A stretch of 64,000 bases of DNA from Legionella impletisoli (GCF_900639875.1 NZ_CAAAIA010000001.1:62001-126000); one strand, 5' to 3'. Positions 8,882 to 17,922 are shown, counted from the stretch's first letter. Program-made: numbers and translations. Notes: generated from the sequence alone by a model not told the origin.

Positions 8882-10236
8882 GCGCGTTGAAAAGGGTATA
8901 GACTTCCAAGTTCTAATATTTGAGTTAATTCATCAAGCGCAGAAAATGATTCCTCAATCAGGGTTGGATCAGATAGATCATCTGCAAGGAGTTCGGTTCG
9001 ATAATGTCGCTTAACCCACTCGATGAGTTTATCTAATAGGCCATCATCAACCAGAATTCCTTGATGCATGGCGTTTAATTCGGGTTCTAGCAAAGGAACT
9101 CTAAGTCTTAGACAGGCAGGTCCGCCACCATTTCGCATGCTTTGTTTTAAATCAATGTAGTGAACATGATCAATGGGATTATCAACATCGGAAATTAATT
9201 CACGAATATAATGATTGATACTCTGATTTTCTTCACATTCAATAGGTGCTATTAACGCCATTGATTTTTTATGTTTATTGGGAAGCGTGACTAACTGCGA
9301 GTTAAATAAATAGCTACTGACTGCCTCTGCAACGGGAATTCGAGAGCTATTGACCACTAGAAGATGCAGCGGGAAATCCGCGGATTGTTGTAAGGTGTTT
9401 AATAACGATTGTTGGTTAAGAAAGGCTTCTTGATGAACTAAAAAGACAGATTCATTGGCGACTGAAATTACATCATTATGAAATACACCTTGGTCAATAA
9501 CCGTAGGATTTTGACAGACCATCAATACATTCTGAGAATTAAGTAGGTGCTTGCGAGCTATAGCTTGAGAGGCTTCATAGGTTTGCCGCGCGGGATAGCG
9601 TTTGGGTTTAGCATATGCGTTGTTGGCTGGTAAGGCTCGTCGCCCATAAACGAATAGATTAATCCCACGCTCACCATGATGAGCACAAAGACGATTATGA
9701 TTTGCAGCGCCTTCATCGCCTAAAACATCCGTTCCAGGTAATGGCGTGTGATGATAAAAATAGTCCGTGTTAGCAAAGATATGTTTGAAAAGCAGAGCAG
9801 AGAATTTTGTTTCTTGGTGACGATGTAAATTACTGACCAAGTTTGCTGCGGTAAAATGGACGCGGTTATCGGAGGTATCTAAGCTAGAAGACACGGTCGC
9901 AGCGTTGGCGGTCCACATGCTGGATGCGGAATAACAGGCACTTAGAATATTAATATCTACTTTGCTTGCTTTATTGACTTGTTCAGACGGAGTTCCACGA
10001 AATCCTAATTGATGTAATAACTCCAAATTAGGACGCTGGTGCGGAGGCAAGACTGCTTGTTTTAGACCAAGCTGGTGCATTAGCCGCATTTTTTCAATCC
10101 CTTGAATGGCTGCGGCGGCAGGATTTGCTGGTTGAAAGGCATTTTGCGTTGAGGCGATATTTCCAGGAGCAAGGCCTGCGTAATGATGTGTGGGCCCAAC
10201 TAAACCGTCCATATTCAGCTCATAGACATTCATCAT
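8878..10236 (-). CDS. astB: N-succinylarginine dihydrolase
   Basis: 452 residues, near the usual ~445. The opening [19 protein letters not shown] is diagnostic. Catalytic elements of the amidinotransferase-like fold are present: Glu in [11 protein letters not shown], His in [12 protein letters not shown], and Cys in [13 protein letters not shown]. It is the second step of the arginine succinyltransferase pathway, converting succinylarginine to succinylornithine, CO2 and ammonia. It overlaps astD and the following spermidine-synthase-like gene by 4 bases each. Confidence 0.96.
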   Translation of the reverse strand: MMNVYELNMDGLVGPTHHYAGLAPGNIASTQNAFQPANPAAAAIQGIEKMRLMHQLGLKQAVLPPHQRPNLELLHQLGFRGTPSEQVNKASKVDINILSACYSASSMWTANAATVSSSLDTSDNRVHFTAANLVSNLHRHQETKFSALLFKHIFANTDYFYHHTPLPGTDVLGDEGAANHNRLCAHHGERGINLFVYGRRALPANNAYAKPKRYPARQTYEASQAIARKHLLNSQNVLMVCQNPTVIDQGVFHNDVISVANESVFLVHQEAFLNQQSLLNTLQQSADFPLHLLVVNSSRIPVAEAVSSYLFNSQLVTLPNKHKKSMALIAPIECEENQSINHYIRELISDVDNPIDHVHYIDLKQSMRNGGGPACLRLRVPLLEPELNAMHQGILVDDGLLDKLIEWVKRHYRTELLADDLSDPTLIEESFSALDELTQILELGSLYPFQRA

Positions 10237-11702
10237 GATAAATTGATTCCTGGTAATAGGGTTGAAGGCAAAATCAATTCTCGCTGCTCAAGGCTCGCAA
10301 CAGGGTAAGCACAATAATCAGCGGCAAACCAGGCACTGGGACGGTGATTGCCACTATGACCAACTCCTCCAAAGGGTAAATTGCTGGCTGCCCCCGTTGT
10401 GGGACGATTCCAATTAATTAATCCTGCCCGTATGGTTTGGTAAAACTGTTGGAAACGCTCGTGGCTGTCGGTTAAAATTCCCGCGGCAAGACCATACTGG
10501 GTTTGATTAGCCAATTCTAGTGCGTGATCAAAATCCTGATAACGATAAACCTGTATTAAAGGCGCGAAAATCTCTTCATCACACCTAGATTTCACCGAGG
10601 TCATATCCACAATCCCTGGTGAGAGAAGCCCTGTATGTTCTGAAATAAGTTTCATCTCTAACAAAGGATTGCCCCCGTTTTCAATAAGCCTTTTTTGCGC
10701 AGCCAAATGAGAAAGGGCGTGTTCATGGCTTATTACCGAGCCCATAAATGGCTCTGGCTCCTCTGTGTAAGGACCTACAGTAATTGATTGCGTAGAATGT
10801 ATAAATTGAGATAAAAAGGCATCCCCTTCGTGATTATCGGCAATGAATAAACGTCTAGCGCAGGTGCAGCGTTGTCCTGCGGTAATGAAGGCAGAAAGAA
10901 TTGACTGATATATCGCAGCTTTTACATTAGAAATAGAATCAATTATAAGCGGGTTATTGCCTCCCATTTCTAGCGCTAGAAGAACCTCGGGGCGATGGCT
11001 TAATTGTTTGTTAATCGACAATCCCGTTTTATAACTTCCCGTGAAATAAACCCCTTGAATATCTTGGTCAATAAGCGATTTAGCTGTGTTTGCTCTGCCT
11101 TGTACGCAATTTAAAACACCCGGTGGAAATTTCGCGTTTTCGAAGCATTGAACAATGAATTCTGCAACGGCAGGGGTTAATTCACTGGGCTTGTAAACTA
11201 CGGTATTTCCAGCAAGTAAAGCAGGCACGATATGGCCATTGCTTAAATGGGCTGGAAAATTAAAGGGACCAAGTACTCCAACCACGCCTAAGGGTTTAAA
11301 CCGTAAGTGTCCAGAAGCATCCGGTACTTGAACTTCTTTCTCACCCGTTCGTTCGTGGTAGGCTTCAATGGATAAGTTAATCTTACCAATCACCGATTTA
11401 ACTTCGGTTTTGGATTCCCATAGAGGTTTGCCGGTCTCTTTCGAAATTAAAGTCGTTAAAGCTTCATGGTTTTTTTCTATCTCGTTGCCAAACTGCTTTA
11501 AATAACTCACACGACTTGATAAATCTAAACTGGCCCAAGTGCCAAACGCTTCGTGTGCTGAAGATACCGCTTCACAAACTTCTTGTTCAGTAGCTTCATG
11601 GCCTGACCAAAGCATTTCGTTATTGACAGGATTGACTGACGTGAATGATTCTCCATGACCCTCATGCCATGTTCCTTTATAAAAATGACTCAATTTAATC
11701 AT
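10233..11702 (-). CDS. astD: N-succinylglutamate 5-semialdehyde dehydrogenase
   Basis: 489 residues of the NAD-dependent aldehyde dehydrogenase family. [18 protein letters not shown] and [12 protein letters not shown] mark the cofactor site, [10 protein letters not shown] carries the general base Glu, and [13 protein letters not shown] carries the nucleophilic Cys. It oxidises succinylglutamate semialdehyde to succinylglutamate in arginine degradation. It overlaps astA by 8 bases and astB by 4, so it is within one transcript. AstD rather than PutA-type function is supported by the operon. Confidence 0.94.
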   Translation of the reverse strand: MIKLSHFYKGTWHEGHGESFTSVNPVNNEMLWSGHEATEQEVCEAVSSAHEAFGTWASLDLSSRVSYLKQFGNEIEKNHEALTTLISKETGKPLWESKTEVKSVIGKINLSIEAYHERTGEKEVQVPDASGHLRFKPLGVVGVLGPFNFPAHLSNGHIVPALLAGNTVVYKPSELTPAVAEFIVQCFENAKFPPGVLNCVQGRANTAKSLIDQDIQGVYFTGSYKTGLSINKQLSHRPEVLLALEMGGNNPLIIDSISNVKAAIYQSILSAFITAGQRCTCARRLFIADNHEGDAFLSQFIHSTQSITVGPYTEEPEPFMGSVISHEHALSHLAAQKRLIENGGNPLLEMKLISEHTGLLSPGIVDMTSVKSRCDEEIFAPLIQVYRYQDFDHALELANQTQYGLAAGILTDSHERFQQFYQTIRAGLINWNRPTTGAASNLPFGGVGHSGNHRPSAWFAADYCAYPVASLEQRELILPSTLLPGINLS

Positions 11703-12753
11703 GTTTAACCTCAGATAATATCGAGTTTTCTTCCAATGTAAGTGGGGCTATTCTGACCGAATCGCCGCACTTAACCTGCAATACCTCAGCAGCTTGTTTG
11801 CTTAAAATACAAGACTTTCGCTCATGATTAAACACAACCTGACAAATACTGGCTCTAAAATTCAACTCGGTATTCGCCACTAAAAAGCGTTTGCTGCTCA
11901 CATCATCACTAATGCTTTTGACGGTCATGACACGACTCAGTCCGATGGTTCGAATGGATTCTCTAGGTGCTTCAATCGTAGGACCTGCGTCAAAAATATC
12001 GACATACTGACTGTAGCGAAATCCTTCGCGCAATAAAATATTCATGGCTGGGACGGTAGATGCATGTGGTTTCCCGATGACTTCTTGGGCAGCTGAATCT
12101 AATAATTTTACATAAACTGGGTTTCGAGGCATCAAGTCAGCAATGAATTGCTTGTTAGTTGAAATGGTTAAGCGATCAGCTTTTGAAAAAGGCATGTGAA
12201 AGAAATGACTCCCAATAGCATCCCAAAAGGGAGATTGACCTTTTTCATCTGAAATGCCACGCATTTCGGCTATAACTACTGGGGCGAAACGTACAGGATA
12301 ATGCGCAATAAATAAAAAACGTCCTCGGGAAAGCAATAATCCATTGCTGGAGTGTCTATAATCTGGTGAAAGAAATAGGGTGCACAACTCACTAGCCCCT
12401 TGCTTGTCATTGACAAGACTTAACACTTCATAGTCTGATCGTATGCCTAAATCATGACAAACGCGGGTGCGTTTTGATAATTTATAAGAATAAAAAGGGG
12501 TGTCATGACCTACGGAGGCCTCAATTGCCGAAGTACCAACGACTTTCTTTTCTGTAGGATCTTCTAGTACGAACAAATAATATTCGTTAAATGGATCGGT
12601 TACCGTTTTTTTAAACGATTCAAGTGACCACTCAAGCCGTTTGGATAATAAGTCCTTATCAGCTGGTAAGGTAGTCAAGCCAAAGCCACTGTTTTGGGCT
12701 AGTTCATAAATATCCTTTAAATCGGTTTTTTGTGCGCTGCGAAACAGCATCAT
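11695..12753 (-). CDS. astA: Arginine N-succinyltransferase
   Basis: 352 residues of the GNAT-like AstA family ([19 protein letters not shown] at the start; [20 protein letters not shown] near residue 120). It transfers succinyl from succinyl-CoA to arginine, the first step of the AST pathway. The open frame extends 14 codons further up to 12795, but that would run into the M20 hydrolase; the ATG at 12753 is preceded by AAGGA at a 10-base distance and gives the family N-terminus, so it was chosen. It leaves 13 bases to the upstream gene. Confidence 0.94.
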   Translation of the reverse strand: MMLFRSAQKTDLKDIYELAQNSGFGLTTLPADKDLLSKRLEWSLESFKKTVTDPFNEYYLFVLEDPTEKKVVGTSAIEASVGHDTPFYSYKLSKRTRVCHDLGIRSDYEVLSLVNDKQGASELCTLFLSPDYRHSSNGLLLSRGRFLFIAHYPVRFAPVVIAEMRGISDEKGQSPFWDAIGSHFFHMPFSKADRLTISTNKQFIADLMPRNPVYVKLLDSAAQEVIGKPHASTVPAMNILLREGFRYSQYVDIFDAGPTIEAPRESIRTIGLSRVMTVKSISDDVSSKRFLVANTELNFRASICQVVFNHERKSCILSKQAAEVLQVKCGDSVRIAPLTLEENSILSEVKHD

Positions 12754-12766
12754 GACGGTTGTTTCC

Positions 12767-13993
12767 TTAACGTTTTGATAAATCCTCAAGCCCACCTTGA
12801 GCTAAATCCACCAGTAATAGAGCGCTTAATGAGGCACGCTCGACTAGGCTATCTAAGAGAATATATTCAGCCGAACTGTGAATATTTCCCCCTCGCACCC
12901 CTAAGGTATCGATTACAGGAAGACTATGTGAAGCTAAGTTATTGCCATCACAGCACCCGCCACTATCTTTCCAATCAATCGTTAAGCCAAGATCTTCGCC
13001 TACGTTTTGAATACGGCGAAACAGGCGTTCAGTGGCTGGATTAATGCGTTTTACGGGACGCCCAAAGTTACCTTTCAAAGATAAACCATAATCGTTGCGT
13101 TGATGTTTTTGAATAATTTGATTTATTTTTTGGAGAATTGATTGTTCATCCTCAGGATAGGTGATTCGAATATCCAGCTTAGCGACGGCTTTATCTGGAA
13201 CAATATTTAAAGCAGTCCCTCCCAAAACTTGGCCCACATTAATGGTAAAACTTTCTTCTTCTTGGTTTAGTGCATGAATATCTAATAAAGCTTCAGCCAA
13301 ATAACAGATCGCATTTCGACCTTCATAGAAAGAACGTCCTGCGTGAGCTTCTTTACCCGTTGCAATCAACGTGAATTTCCCACTTCCCTTGCGATTTTTG
13401 GCGAGTGTCCCTGATTCATTCATGGCGGGTTCATAAACTAAGGCTGCTTGATACTTATGAGCAAGTTCTTCAAGATATGAAGCAGAAGCCGGCGAGCCGA
13501 TTTCTTCATCGGCATTAATAAACACATCCCAGCCTATATCGCCTGCAAAAGGAGTCTTTTCAAAGGCATTTAAGGCATGCAAAATAACAATCAAGCCGCC
13601 TTTCATATCGCTAACGCCTGGGCCATTCACACGATTATCATCGATATAGGATAATGATTGGAATGGGTGATCTATGCTATAAACCGTGTCCATATGGCCA
13701 CATAAAAGAATTCGACGCTTTTTTTCAGGGCGTTTTCTAATAAATAATCCCTTACCACAAGGTTTAAGGATTTGTTCCCCTGACAAAGTAATTAGAGGAA
13801 TTTCAGGGAAAACTTTAGACTCAATTTCATCGGCCAGTGGAGTAAAAGCAGACATAAGCGTCTGGTGCATTTCTTTTAAACCGTTAAGATTTTCCGTTCC
13901 GGAGTTGATTTCACAAAACTGATGGAGTTGGTGAATCATTGTTTTATGATTAGCTTTTGTTGACTCAATTAAGTCTTGCAATGATGTCAGCAT
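12767..13993 (-). CDS. M20 family metallohydrolase (CPG2/ArgE-like) heading the AST operon
   Basis: 408 residues. Zinc-site motifs of M20 enzymes are visible: LCGHMDTVYS near residue 97, GPGVSDMKGG near 129 (bridging Asp), ADEEIGSP near 165 (general base and ligand Glu), and HSSAEYI near 383 (last His). A dimerisation domain lies between about 205 and 320. M20 enzymes hydrolyse peptide or N-acyl amino-acid bonds. Sitting 13 bases ahead of astA in an operon without astE, it might deacylate a pathway intermediate such as succinylglutamate; this is inference. Carboxypeptidase G2-like peptidase activity is the alternative. Confidence 0.8.
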   Translation of the reverse strand: MLTSLQDLIESTKANHKTMIHQLHQFCEINSGTENLNGLKEMHQTLMSAFTPLADEIESKVFPEIPLITLSGEQILKPCGKGLFIRKRPEKKRRILLCGHMDTVYSIDHPFQSLSYIDDNRVNGPGVSDMKGGLIVILHALNAFEKTPFAGDIGWDVFINADEEIGSPASASYLEELAHKYQAALVYEPAMNESGTLAKNRKGSGKFTLIATGKEAHAGRSFYEGRNAICYLAEALLDIHALNQEEESFTINVGQVLGGTALNIVPDKAVAKLDIRITYPEDEQSILQKINQIIQKHQRNDYGLSLKGNFGRPVKRINPATERLFRRIQNVGEDLGLTIDWKDSGGCCDGNNLASHSLPVIDTLGVRGGNIHSSAEYILLDSLVERASLSALLLVDLAQGGLEDLSKR

Positions 13994-14062
13994 GTGAAAA
14001 CTCCCTGTTAAACGTTATGACATTAGCGGAAAAAGACCTTATTCGCAAGGTGGTTATGCGAC

Positions 14063-14155
14063 CTAAATTCGGCAGTTGAATCTACTTCGAACAGATACTG
14101 CACTGAATCTTCAGCACATTAGCTATTCTCGCAACGATTCAACTGCCGAATTTAG
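14063..14155. repeat. Palindromic repeat family 1, copy A (20-bp perfect inverted repeats)
   Basis: CTAAATTCGGCAGTTGAATC (14063-14082) is perfectly inverted at 14136-14155 around a 53-base loop. The right half (TTCAGCACATTAGCT, then GCAACG, then CAACTGCCGAATTTAG) recurs in copies B and C. It lies between the AST operon and the UNG-like gene, whose 5' ends face each other. Confidence 0.8.
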
Positions 14156-14210
14156 AGCGAAGAAATGGTTGGATTGGGGGAAATCGCTCGTTATAATTAA
14201 TCCTTTTTAA

Positions 14211-14261
14211 CCTAAATTCAGCACATTAGCTGCGCTCGCTGCGATGCAACGTCGAATTTGG
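14211..14261. repeat. Palindromic repeat family 1, copy B
   Basis: CCTAAATTCAGCACATTAGC at 14211-14230, a GC-rich middle with GCGCTCGCTGCGATG, then CAACGTCGAATTTGG to 14261. Terminal AAATTC/GAATTT arms are kept, with a diverged 3' arm. It ends only 17 bases before the ATG at 14279. Confidence 0.7.
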
Positions 14262-14278
14262 TGTGTAAGGGAATGTGA

Positions 14279-15007
14279 ATGAACGAATTCATTAAAGCAG
14301 CTCATCCTGAGTGGTATGAGTTGCTCACGGCCGCATTTAAGCAAATGGATCAGGATTATCTGCAATGGTTAAGAAAACATGACGATTGGTTGCCGGGAAA
14401 AGAGCAACTATTAAATGCATTTAGTCTTCCTTTGTCCTCTTCTGAATATATTTTATTTGGCGAATCCCCCTATCCAAGAGAGCAGTCAGCGAATGGGTAT
14501 GCTTTCTGGGATGATTCAGTCGAGTCAATTTGGAGCGATACAGGGTTTAGTAAAAAAGTAAATCGTGCTACCTCTTTAAGAAATTTTCTTAAAATGCTTT
14601 TGCATGCAAGAGGAGATTTAAGGTCTGATTTCTCACAGGATGCCATTGCTAAATTAGATCATTCCAAGTATGTACAAACCGCCCAAGAGTTCTTTGAGCG
14701 CTTAATTTCCAAAGGTTTTTTATTATTGAATGCAACCTTGGTTTACAGTGAAGGGAAAGTCAATTACCATGCAAGAAAATGGCAGCCTTTTATGCATTTT
14801 CTCTTGAGTCAATTAGCCGAACAAAAGCCTTCCGTCCAGTTGGTTTTATTTGGTCGAATTGCCAAGCAATTGCCCGAGATCAAATTATTTCCTCATATCA
14901 TTGCTGAACATCCGTATAACGTAAGTTTTGTTACTAATGAAGAGGTAATGGCGTTTTTTAAACCCCTTGAATTGTTGGTGAAACATGACGAATCAAACCA
15001 CGATTGA
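14279..15007 (+). CDS. Uracil-DNA glycosylase (UNG) fold protein with altered active site
   Basis: 242 residues. GESPYPREQSANGYAF (residues 61-76) aligns with the UNG water-activating loop GQDPYHGxxQAxGLAF, LLLNATLVY (148-156) with the uracil-recognition segment LLLNxxLTV, and HPYN (211-214) with the DNA-intercalation loop HPSP. The catalytic Asp and His of GQDPYH are replaced by Ser63 and Pro66, so classical uracil excision may be lost or changed. Start chosen at ATG after AAGGGA. It overlaps ubiG by 23 bases. The fold is fairly sure; the activity is not. Confidence 0.65.
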   Translation: MNEFIKAAHPEWYELLTAAFKQMDQDYLQWLRKHDDWLPGKEQLLNAFSLPLSSSEYILFGESPYPREQSANGYAFWDDSVESIWSDTGFSKKVNRATSLRNFLKMLLHARGDLRSDFSQDAIAKLDHSKYVQTAQEFFERLISKGFLLLNATLVYSEGKVNYHARKWQPFMHFLLSQLAEQKPSVQLVLFGRIAKQLPEIKLFPHIIAEHPYNVSFVTNEEVMAFFKPLELLVKHDESNHD

Positions 15008-15680
15008 TACGCAAGAAATTCTGAAATTCTCGCAACTAGCGAACGAGTGGTGGAATCCTGATGGTCCGCTAAAAACGCTACATGACATTAATTTGGCGCG
15101 TATGGAGTTTATGAAGCGATACGTATCTTTCTCCAATCAAACGGTATTAGACGTAGGTTCTGGAGGGGGTATATTATCGGAAAGCATGGCATCACTTGGG
15201 GCTCAGGTCACAGGGATTGATGCTGAGACGAAAGCAATCCAGGTTGCTACATTGCATGCAAAGGAACAAGAGCTGAATATAACTTATCTTTGCCAGCCAG
15301 TGGAAACGATGGATGCTGAAGGCTTTGATGTGGTCACTTGTATGGAAATGCTAGAGCATGTTGCAAAGCCCGAGCTGGTTATAAAGCATTGCGCTCGGGT
15401 CTTAAAACCCGGTGGTTTTCTTTTTTTATCCACAATTAATCGAACCTTAGCTGCGTATGGAGGTGCGATTTTAATGGCTGAATACGTTTTAAAATTATTA
15501 CCTCGTCAAACACATGATTATGACAAGTTCATTAAACCTAGTGAGCTCGCTGCATGGACTCGTAAGGAAGGCTTGGACCTCATCGGTTTGTCTGGAATGG
15601 GATATAATCCCATAACGCGAGAGTCTTTTTTACAAGAATCGGTTCAAATGAATTACTTAATGGCGTGCAAAAAAAGTTAG
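14985..15680 (+). CDS. ubiG: Ubiquinone biosynthesis O-methyltransferase UbiG
   Basis: 231 residues, typical of UbiG. LDVGSGGGILSESMASLGAQ (about 46-65) is the SAM-binding motif I, VTGIDAE follows, and VTCMEMLEHVAKPE near 108 is the family's motif II. NEWWNPDGPLKTLHDINLAR at the N-terminus is diagnostic. It methylates both phenolic precursors in ubiquinone synthesis at the membrane surface. It starts inside the 3' end of the UNG-like gene, so the two are translationally linked. A weak GGGTCA/TGACCC hairpin (15680-15702) follows the stop. Confidence 0.95.
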   Translation: MTNQTTIDTQEILKFSQLANEWWNPDGPLKTLHDINLARMEFMKRYVSFSNQTVLDVGSGGGILSESMASLGAQVTGIDAETKAIQVATLHAKEQELNITYLCQPVETMDAEGFDVVTCMEMLEHVAKPELVIKHCARVLKPGGFLFLSTINRTLAAYGGAILMAEYVLKLLPRQTHDYDKFIKPSELAAWTRKEGLDLIGLSGMGYNPITRESFLQESVQMNYLMACKKS

Positions 15681-15725
15681 GGTCAGTTGACTTTTTTGAC
15701 CCCTGTCACTAAGTATCAACAGTCC

Positions 15726-16118
15726 CTAATCTCTTTGTAGTTGTTTCAGAGTTGTCTTAGTAGGCTTTTTCTTTTTCTCAGCAAAACGCTGATTATAACG
15801 TTGCTTAGCATATTTGGCTTGCTCTTCGGTTACTACATCCACTTCATTGCCATAGAGATCCACTCGAGCGGCATTTGAAATTTGGCAATTTAAATAAGCA
15901 GGGGAGCCGCTATAATAATTTAAGGCTTCACGGAGTGCTTTTTTGCTGAAAGGGGGGCTATCCAATCGGTCATAAAAATCGATGATGTCTTCAAAAATTC
16001 CAAGCTTTAAAGGTTTAATGTGGTTTGCTTTTTTAAAAAAAGCCCCTGGAAAATGTTCAATAAGCCAGTCAATAATTTTTAGTTTATCTTTTTTTAAGGA
16101 TGTGATGGTTTGATTCAT
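15726..16118 (-). CDS. ProQ/FinO-domain RNA chaperone (minimal form)
   Basis: 130 residues, essentially one ProQ/FinO domain: WLIEHFPGAFFKKANHIKPL near residue 18, PFSKKALREALNYYSGSPAYL near 56, then RVDLYGNEVD and a basic tail (KKKKPTK). Proteins of this fold bind structured sRNAs and mRNA 3' ends. It lacks the long linker and C-terminal Tudor-like domain of E. coli ProQ, resembling short legionellal members. It converges with ubiG, and its 5' end faces the region that leads to the CsrB-type sRNA at 16536, though they are transcribed in opposite directions. Confidence 0.85.
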   Translation of the reverse strand: MNQTITSLKKDKLKIIDWLIEHFPGAFFKKANHIKPLKLGIFEDIIDFYDRLDSPPFSKKALREALNYYSGSPAYLNCQISNAARVDLYGNEVDVVTEEQAKYAKQRYNQRFAEKKKKPTKTTLKQLQRD

Positions 16119-16356
16119 AATTAAAATGGCCTGTAGCTTCTTTTAAATGATTAACTTATCATAAGATAATTATTATATAATCTATTGAATCATTCTACCC
16201 GAAGCGATTTGTTTTTTGAAATATTGTCAGAGGAAAAAGCGAAAGAAAACAAAGCAGCACTCCAATTAAATGGGTGAATACCGTCTAAATCATTCCGTAA
16301 CAACAATAAAACTTTAAATTCAAAGGTCTTTTAGGTGAGATAAAGTCTTCTTTTTT

Positions 16357-16374
16357 TGTAAGAGATCTCTCACT
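16357..16374. promoter_or_regulatory. LetA/GacA-type upstream activating sequence
   Basis: GTAAGAGATCTCTCAC (16358-16373) is a palindrome with one mismatch between arms and fits the GacA box TGTAAG-N6-CTTACA; it also fits the Legionella LetA element TNAGAAATTTCTNA at 10 of 12 fixed positions, the two changes being symmetrical. It is centred about 170 bases upstream of the predicted start of the sRNA, the distance known for CsrB/RsmZ genes. An AT-rich tract (16434-16456), suited to bending, lies between. Confidence 0.75.
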
Positions 16375-16500
16375 TTTAATAAGGAAAACAACCTGTAAAA
16401 TAAAAGAACTTGTCTAGGTAAAAAGGCAAGTTATTGAAAAATAATATATTTTATTTTTGCATTTCTGAGCGCATTTCATTAAACAATTTATCATCCTGTA

Positions 16501-16529
16501 TTGCATATGGACATTCTAGTTGCTACATT
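16501..16529 (+). promoter_or_regulatory. Predicted promoter of the RsmY/RsmZ-like sRNA
   Basis: TTGCAT (16501-16506), exactly 17 bases, TACATT (16524-16529). The start would fall at about 16536-16537, right at the first base of the 5' GGA hairpin. Confidence 0.6.
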
Positions 16530-16535
16530 TATCTC

Positions 16536-16664
16536 AGACTTCACGGAAAGAGGTCATTAAAAAAGGATTTTGATCAGAAGGATCTGATCGTCAAGGATGA
16601 TGATTCAAGACGAAAGTCTTGATTGGAAGACTGTAAAAGCCAGGGCTTGCCTCTGGCTTTTTTT
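16536..16664 (+). ncRNA. RsmY/RsmZ (CsrB-family) small regulatory RNA
   Basis: About 129 nt. Five GGA motifs are spaced through it: in a 5' hairpin loop (GACTTC-ACGGAAA-GAGGTC, 16537-16555), single-stranded AAGGA (16563-16567), in a second hairpin loop (GATCAG-AAGGAT-CTGATC, 16572-16589), AAGGA (16593-16597) and GGA (16625-16627). A TCAAGAC-GAAA-GTCTTGA stem (16605-16622) and an intrinsic terminator complete it. RNAs of this design sequester CsrA/RsmA. With the LetA-type box upstream this matches the LetAS-RsmY/RsmZ-CsrA switch of Legionella. Which of the two paralogues it is cannot be told. Confidence 0.82.
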
Positions 16665-16666
16665 TT
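16636..16666. terminator. Intrinsic terminator of the sRNA (bidirectional)
   Basis: AAAGCCAG (16636-16643) and CTGGCTTT (16653-16660) form an 8-bp stem followed by a T run to 16666. The run overlaps the stop codon of the L,D-transpeptidase gene on the other strand; the A-rich left side lets the hairpin serve that gene too. Confidence 0.85.
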
Positions 16667-17366
16667 AAGCTACTGCATAACCTGAGTGAGAAAGGTAATG
16701 CTTGTCTGGATAGTAGGCAAATACAACCGACCCACCTTTTAGCGTGTTAATGATTGGTTTTGCCAGTGATTTTGCAACAGATGGGCATCCCCAACTACGA
16801 CCAGCCCGCCCAGCTTTTTTGATAAAAGAGGGTTCTACATACCATGCCCCATGGATCACGACTCTACGGTTATAAGCATTATCATTAAATCCTTTTTCCA
16901 ATCCTTGTAAATTTAATGATAAACCTTTAGAGCCAAAATATGTATCACGGGTAACATAAGTACCTAGGCTGGTTTCTTTACTGGAAGATTTATTGGAAAA
17001 GTGTTTTGGTACATCAAGGCCAGAATTTTTTCCATGGGCCACATGAGTATTGTATAAGAGTCGTTCTTTTTTTACATCAAAAATCCACATGCGCTGTTTT
17101 GAAGAGGGTAAAGAATAATCAATTACAGTAAGAACTGGCTTTTTTACCGCCCCTTTTGCAGAGGCTTTGTGATAAGCCGCTAAGGCAATTTTTAAGACTT
17201 TTTTATTTAAGTTGGGTGCTTTTTGACTGAGATGATTGACTTCAGTATTGATATCAAAAGAAGCTGGCTTAGCAAAAATTGCCGCGCTTGACGTCAAATT
17301 GCTAGAAAACATAACTAGCGAAATTAGCGTTAAAATCGTATTCATACGGCTCCATACTATTTTCAT
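16665..17366 (-). CDS. Periplasmic L,D-transpeptidase catalytic-domain protein (YkuD_2-like)
   Basis: 233 residues with a signal peptide (hydrophobic stretch about 10-28; a second start at Met8 gives a more ordinary one). The catalytic region has VVIHGAWYVEPSFIKK (His172) and GRSWGCPSVAKS (Cys194), the H...G-C-P pattern of the murein L,D-transpeptidase family distinct from ErfK. PVLTVIDYSLPSSKQRMWIFD is the preceding beta core. Such enzymes form 3-3 peptidoglycan cross-links or attach proteins to the wall. Monocistronic, convergent with the sRNA. Confidence 0.85.
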   Translation of the reverse strand: MKIVWSRMNTILTLISLVMFSSNLTSSAAIFAKPASFDINTEVNHLSQKAPNLNKKVLKIALAAYHKASAKGAVKKPVLTVIDYSLPSSKQRMWIFDVKKERLLYNTHVAHGKNSGLDVPKHFSNKSSSKETSLGTYVTRDTYFGSKGLSLNLQGLEKGFNDNAYNRRVVIHGAWYVEPSFIKKAGRAGRSWGCPSVAKSLAKPIINTLKGGSVVFAYYPDKHYLSHSGYAVA

Positions 17367-17629
17367 ATCTTAATTAACACAGGCTGATAGGACAAATTGA
17401 ACACCTTCCTGTGGAGTAGTTAAGTGTAAAAAAACTGTTAAGATATATCACAAAAAATGGTGATTATATAGACAAAGAAGGCAAATGTAAAGCCAAAAGG
17501 GGCATGAATAGTCATCTAGAGGAACAATTGGTCAAGAAAATGTAATGAATAATCAATAGATTAGGTTGAATTTCATCGCAAGGTATGATGGCATGAAATG
17601 TGCAAGCCAACTGCTAAAAATCTTCGTTT

Positions 17630-17677
17630 AAATTTGAGGTGATTTTATTTTTAAAAAGCGATAATTACCTCAAATTT
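17630..17677. repeat. Inverted repeat upstream of putA
   Basis: AAATTTGAGGT (17630-17640) is perfectly inverted as ACCTCAAATTT (17667-17677); including flanks 14 of 15 positions pair. The loop is about 18 bases and is followed by GGTTTTT, which is only weakly terminator-like. Confidence 0.6.
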
Positions 17678-17685
17678 GGTTTTTA

Positions 17686-17747
17686 TATCCATTGAAGTTG
17701 GATATTCTGGATGTGCCTCACACCAGGATAGTTAGTTTCAATGGATA
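17686..17747. repeat. Nested hairpin element upstream of putA
   Basis: Outer arms TATCCATTGAA (17686-17696) and TTCAATGGATA (17737-17747) pair over 11 bp; inside, TATTCTGG (17703-17710) pairs with CCAGGATA (17723-17730), and TGTG with CACA around a 3-base loop. This could be a leader RNA structure, a regulator site, or a mobile palindrome. Confidence 0.55.
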
Positions 17748-17922
17748 GATAAACGTATCCTATGGAATACCTAATGGATAAACGATAATTTCTGACTAAA
17801 CTTCTTACTAAGTATTTTGATCATATTGTTTCACAAGCGCACAATAAAAGTATAAATTTAGTTTCATTTGTTAAAAAATTAGATTATCCTTCACCCCGAT
17901 AATTTTCTACTTTGGAGGCAAC

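Larger units (their letters stand above)
17367..17922. other. 556-base divergent intergenic region upstream of putA, rich in inverted repeats
   Basis: Between two divergent genes. It holds an inverted repeat (AAATTTGAGGTGATT 17630-17644 against 17663-17677, one mismatch) and a long nested hairpin (17686-17747). The remainder is AT-rich. I see no ORF with a ribosome-binding site and no tRNA. It should contain the promoters of the transpeptidase gene and of putA, but no convincing -35/-10 pair stood out. Confidence 0.5.

Noticed and set aside
11695-12795. Longer astA start at 12795
   Set aside because: It would overlap the M20 hydrolase by 29 bases and adds residues not seen in AstA; the ATG at 12753 has a proper ribosome-binding site.
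16434-16622. 62-codon plus-strand ORF starting at TTG
   Set aside because: No ribosome-binding site, and it spans the promoter and body of the RsmY/RsmZ-like RNA, whose hairpins explain the sequence better.
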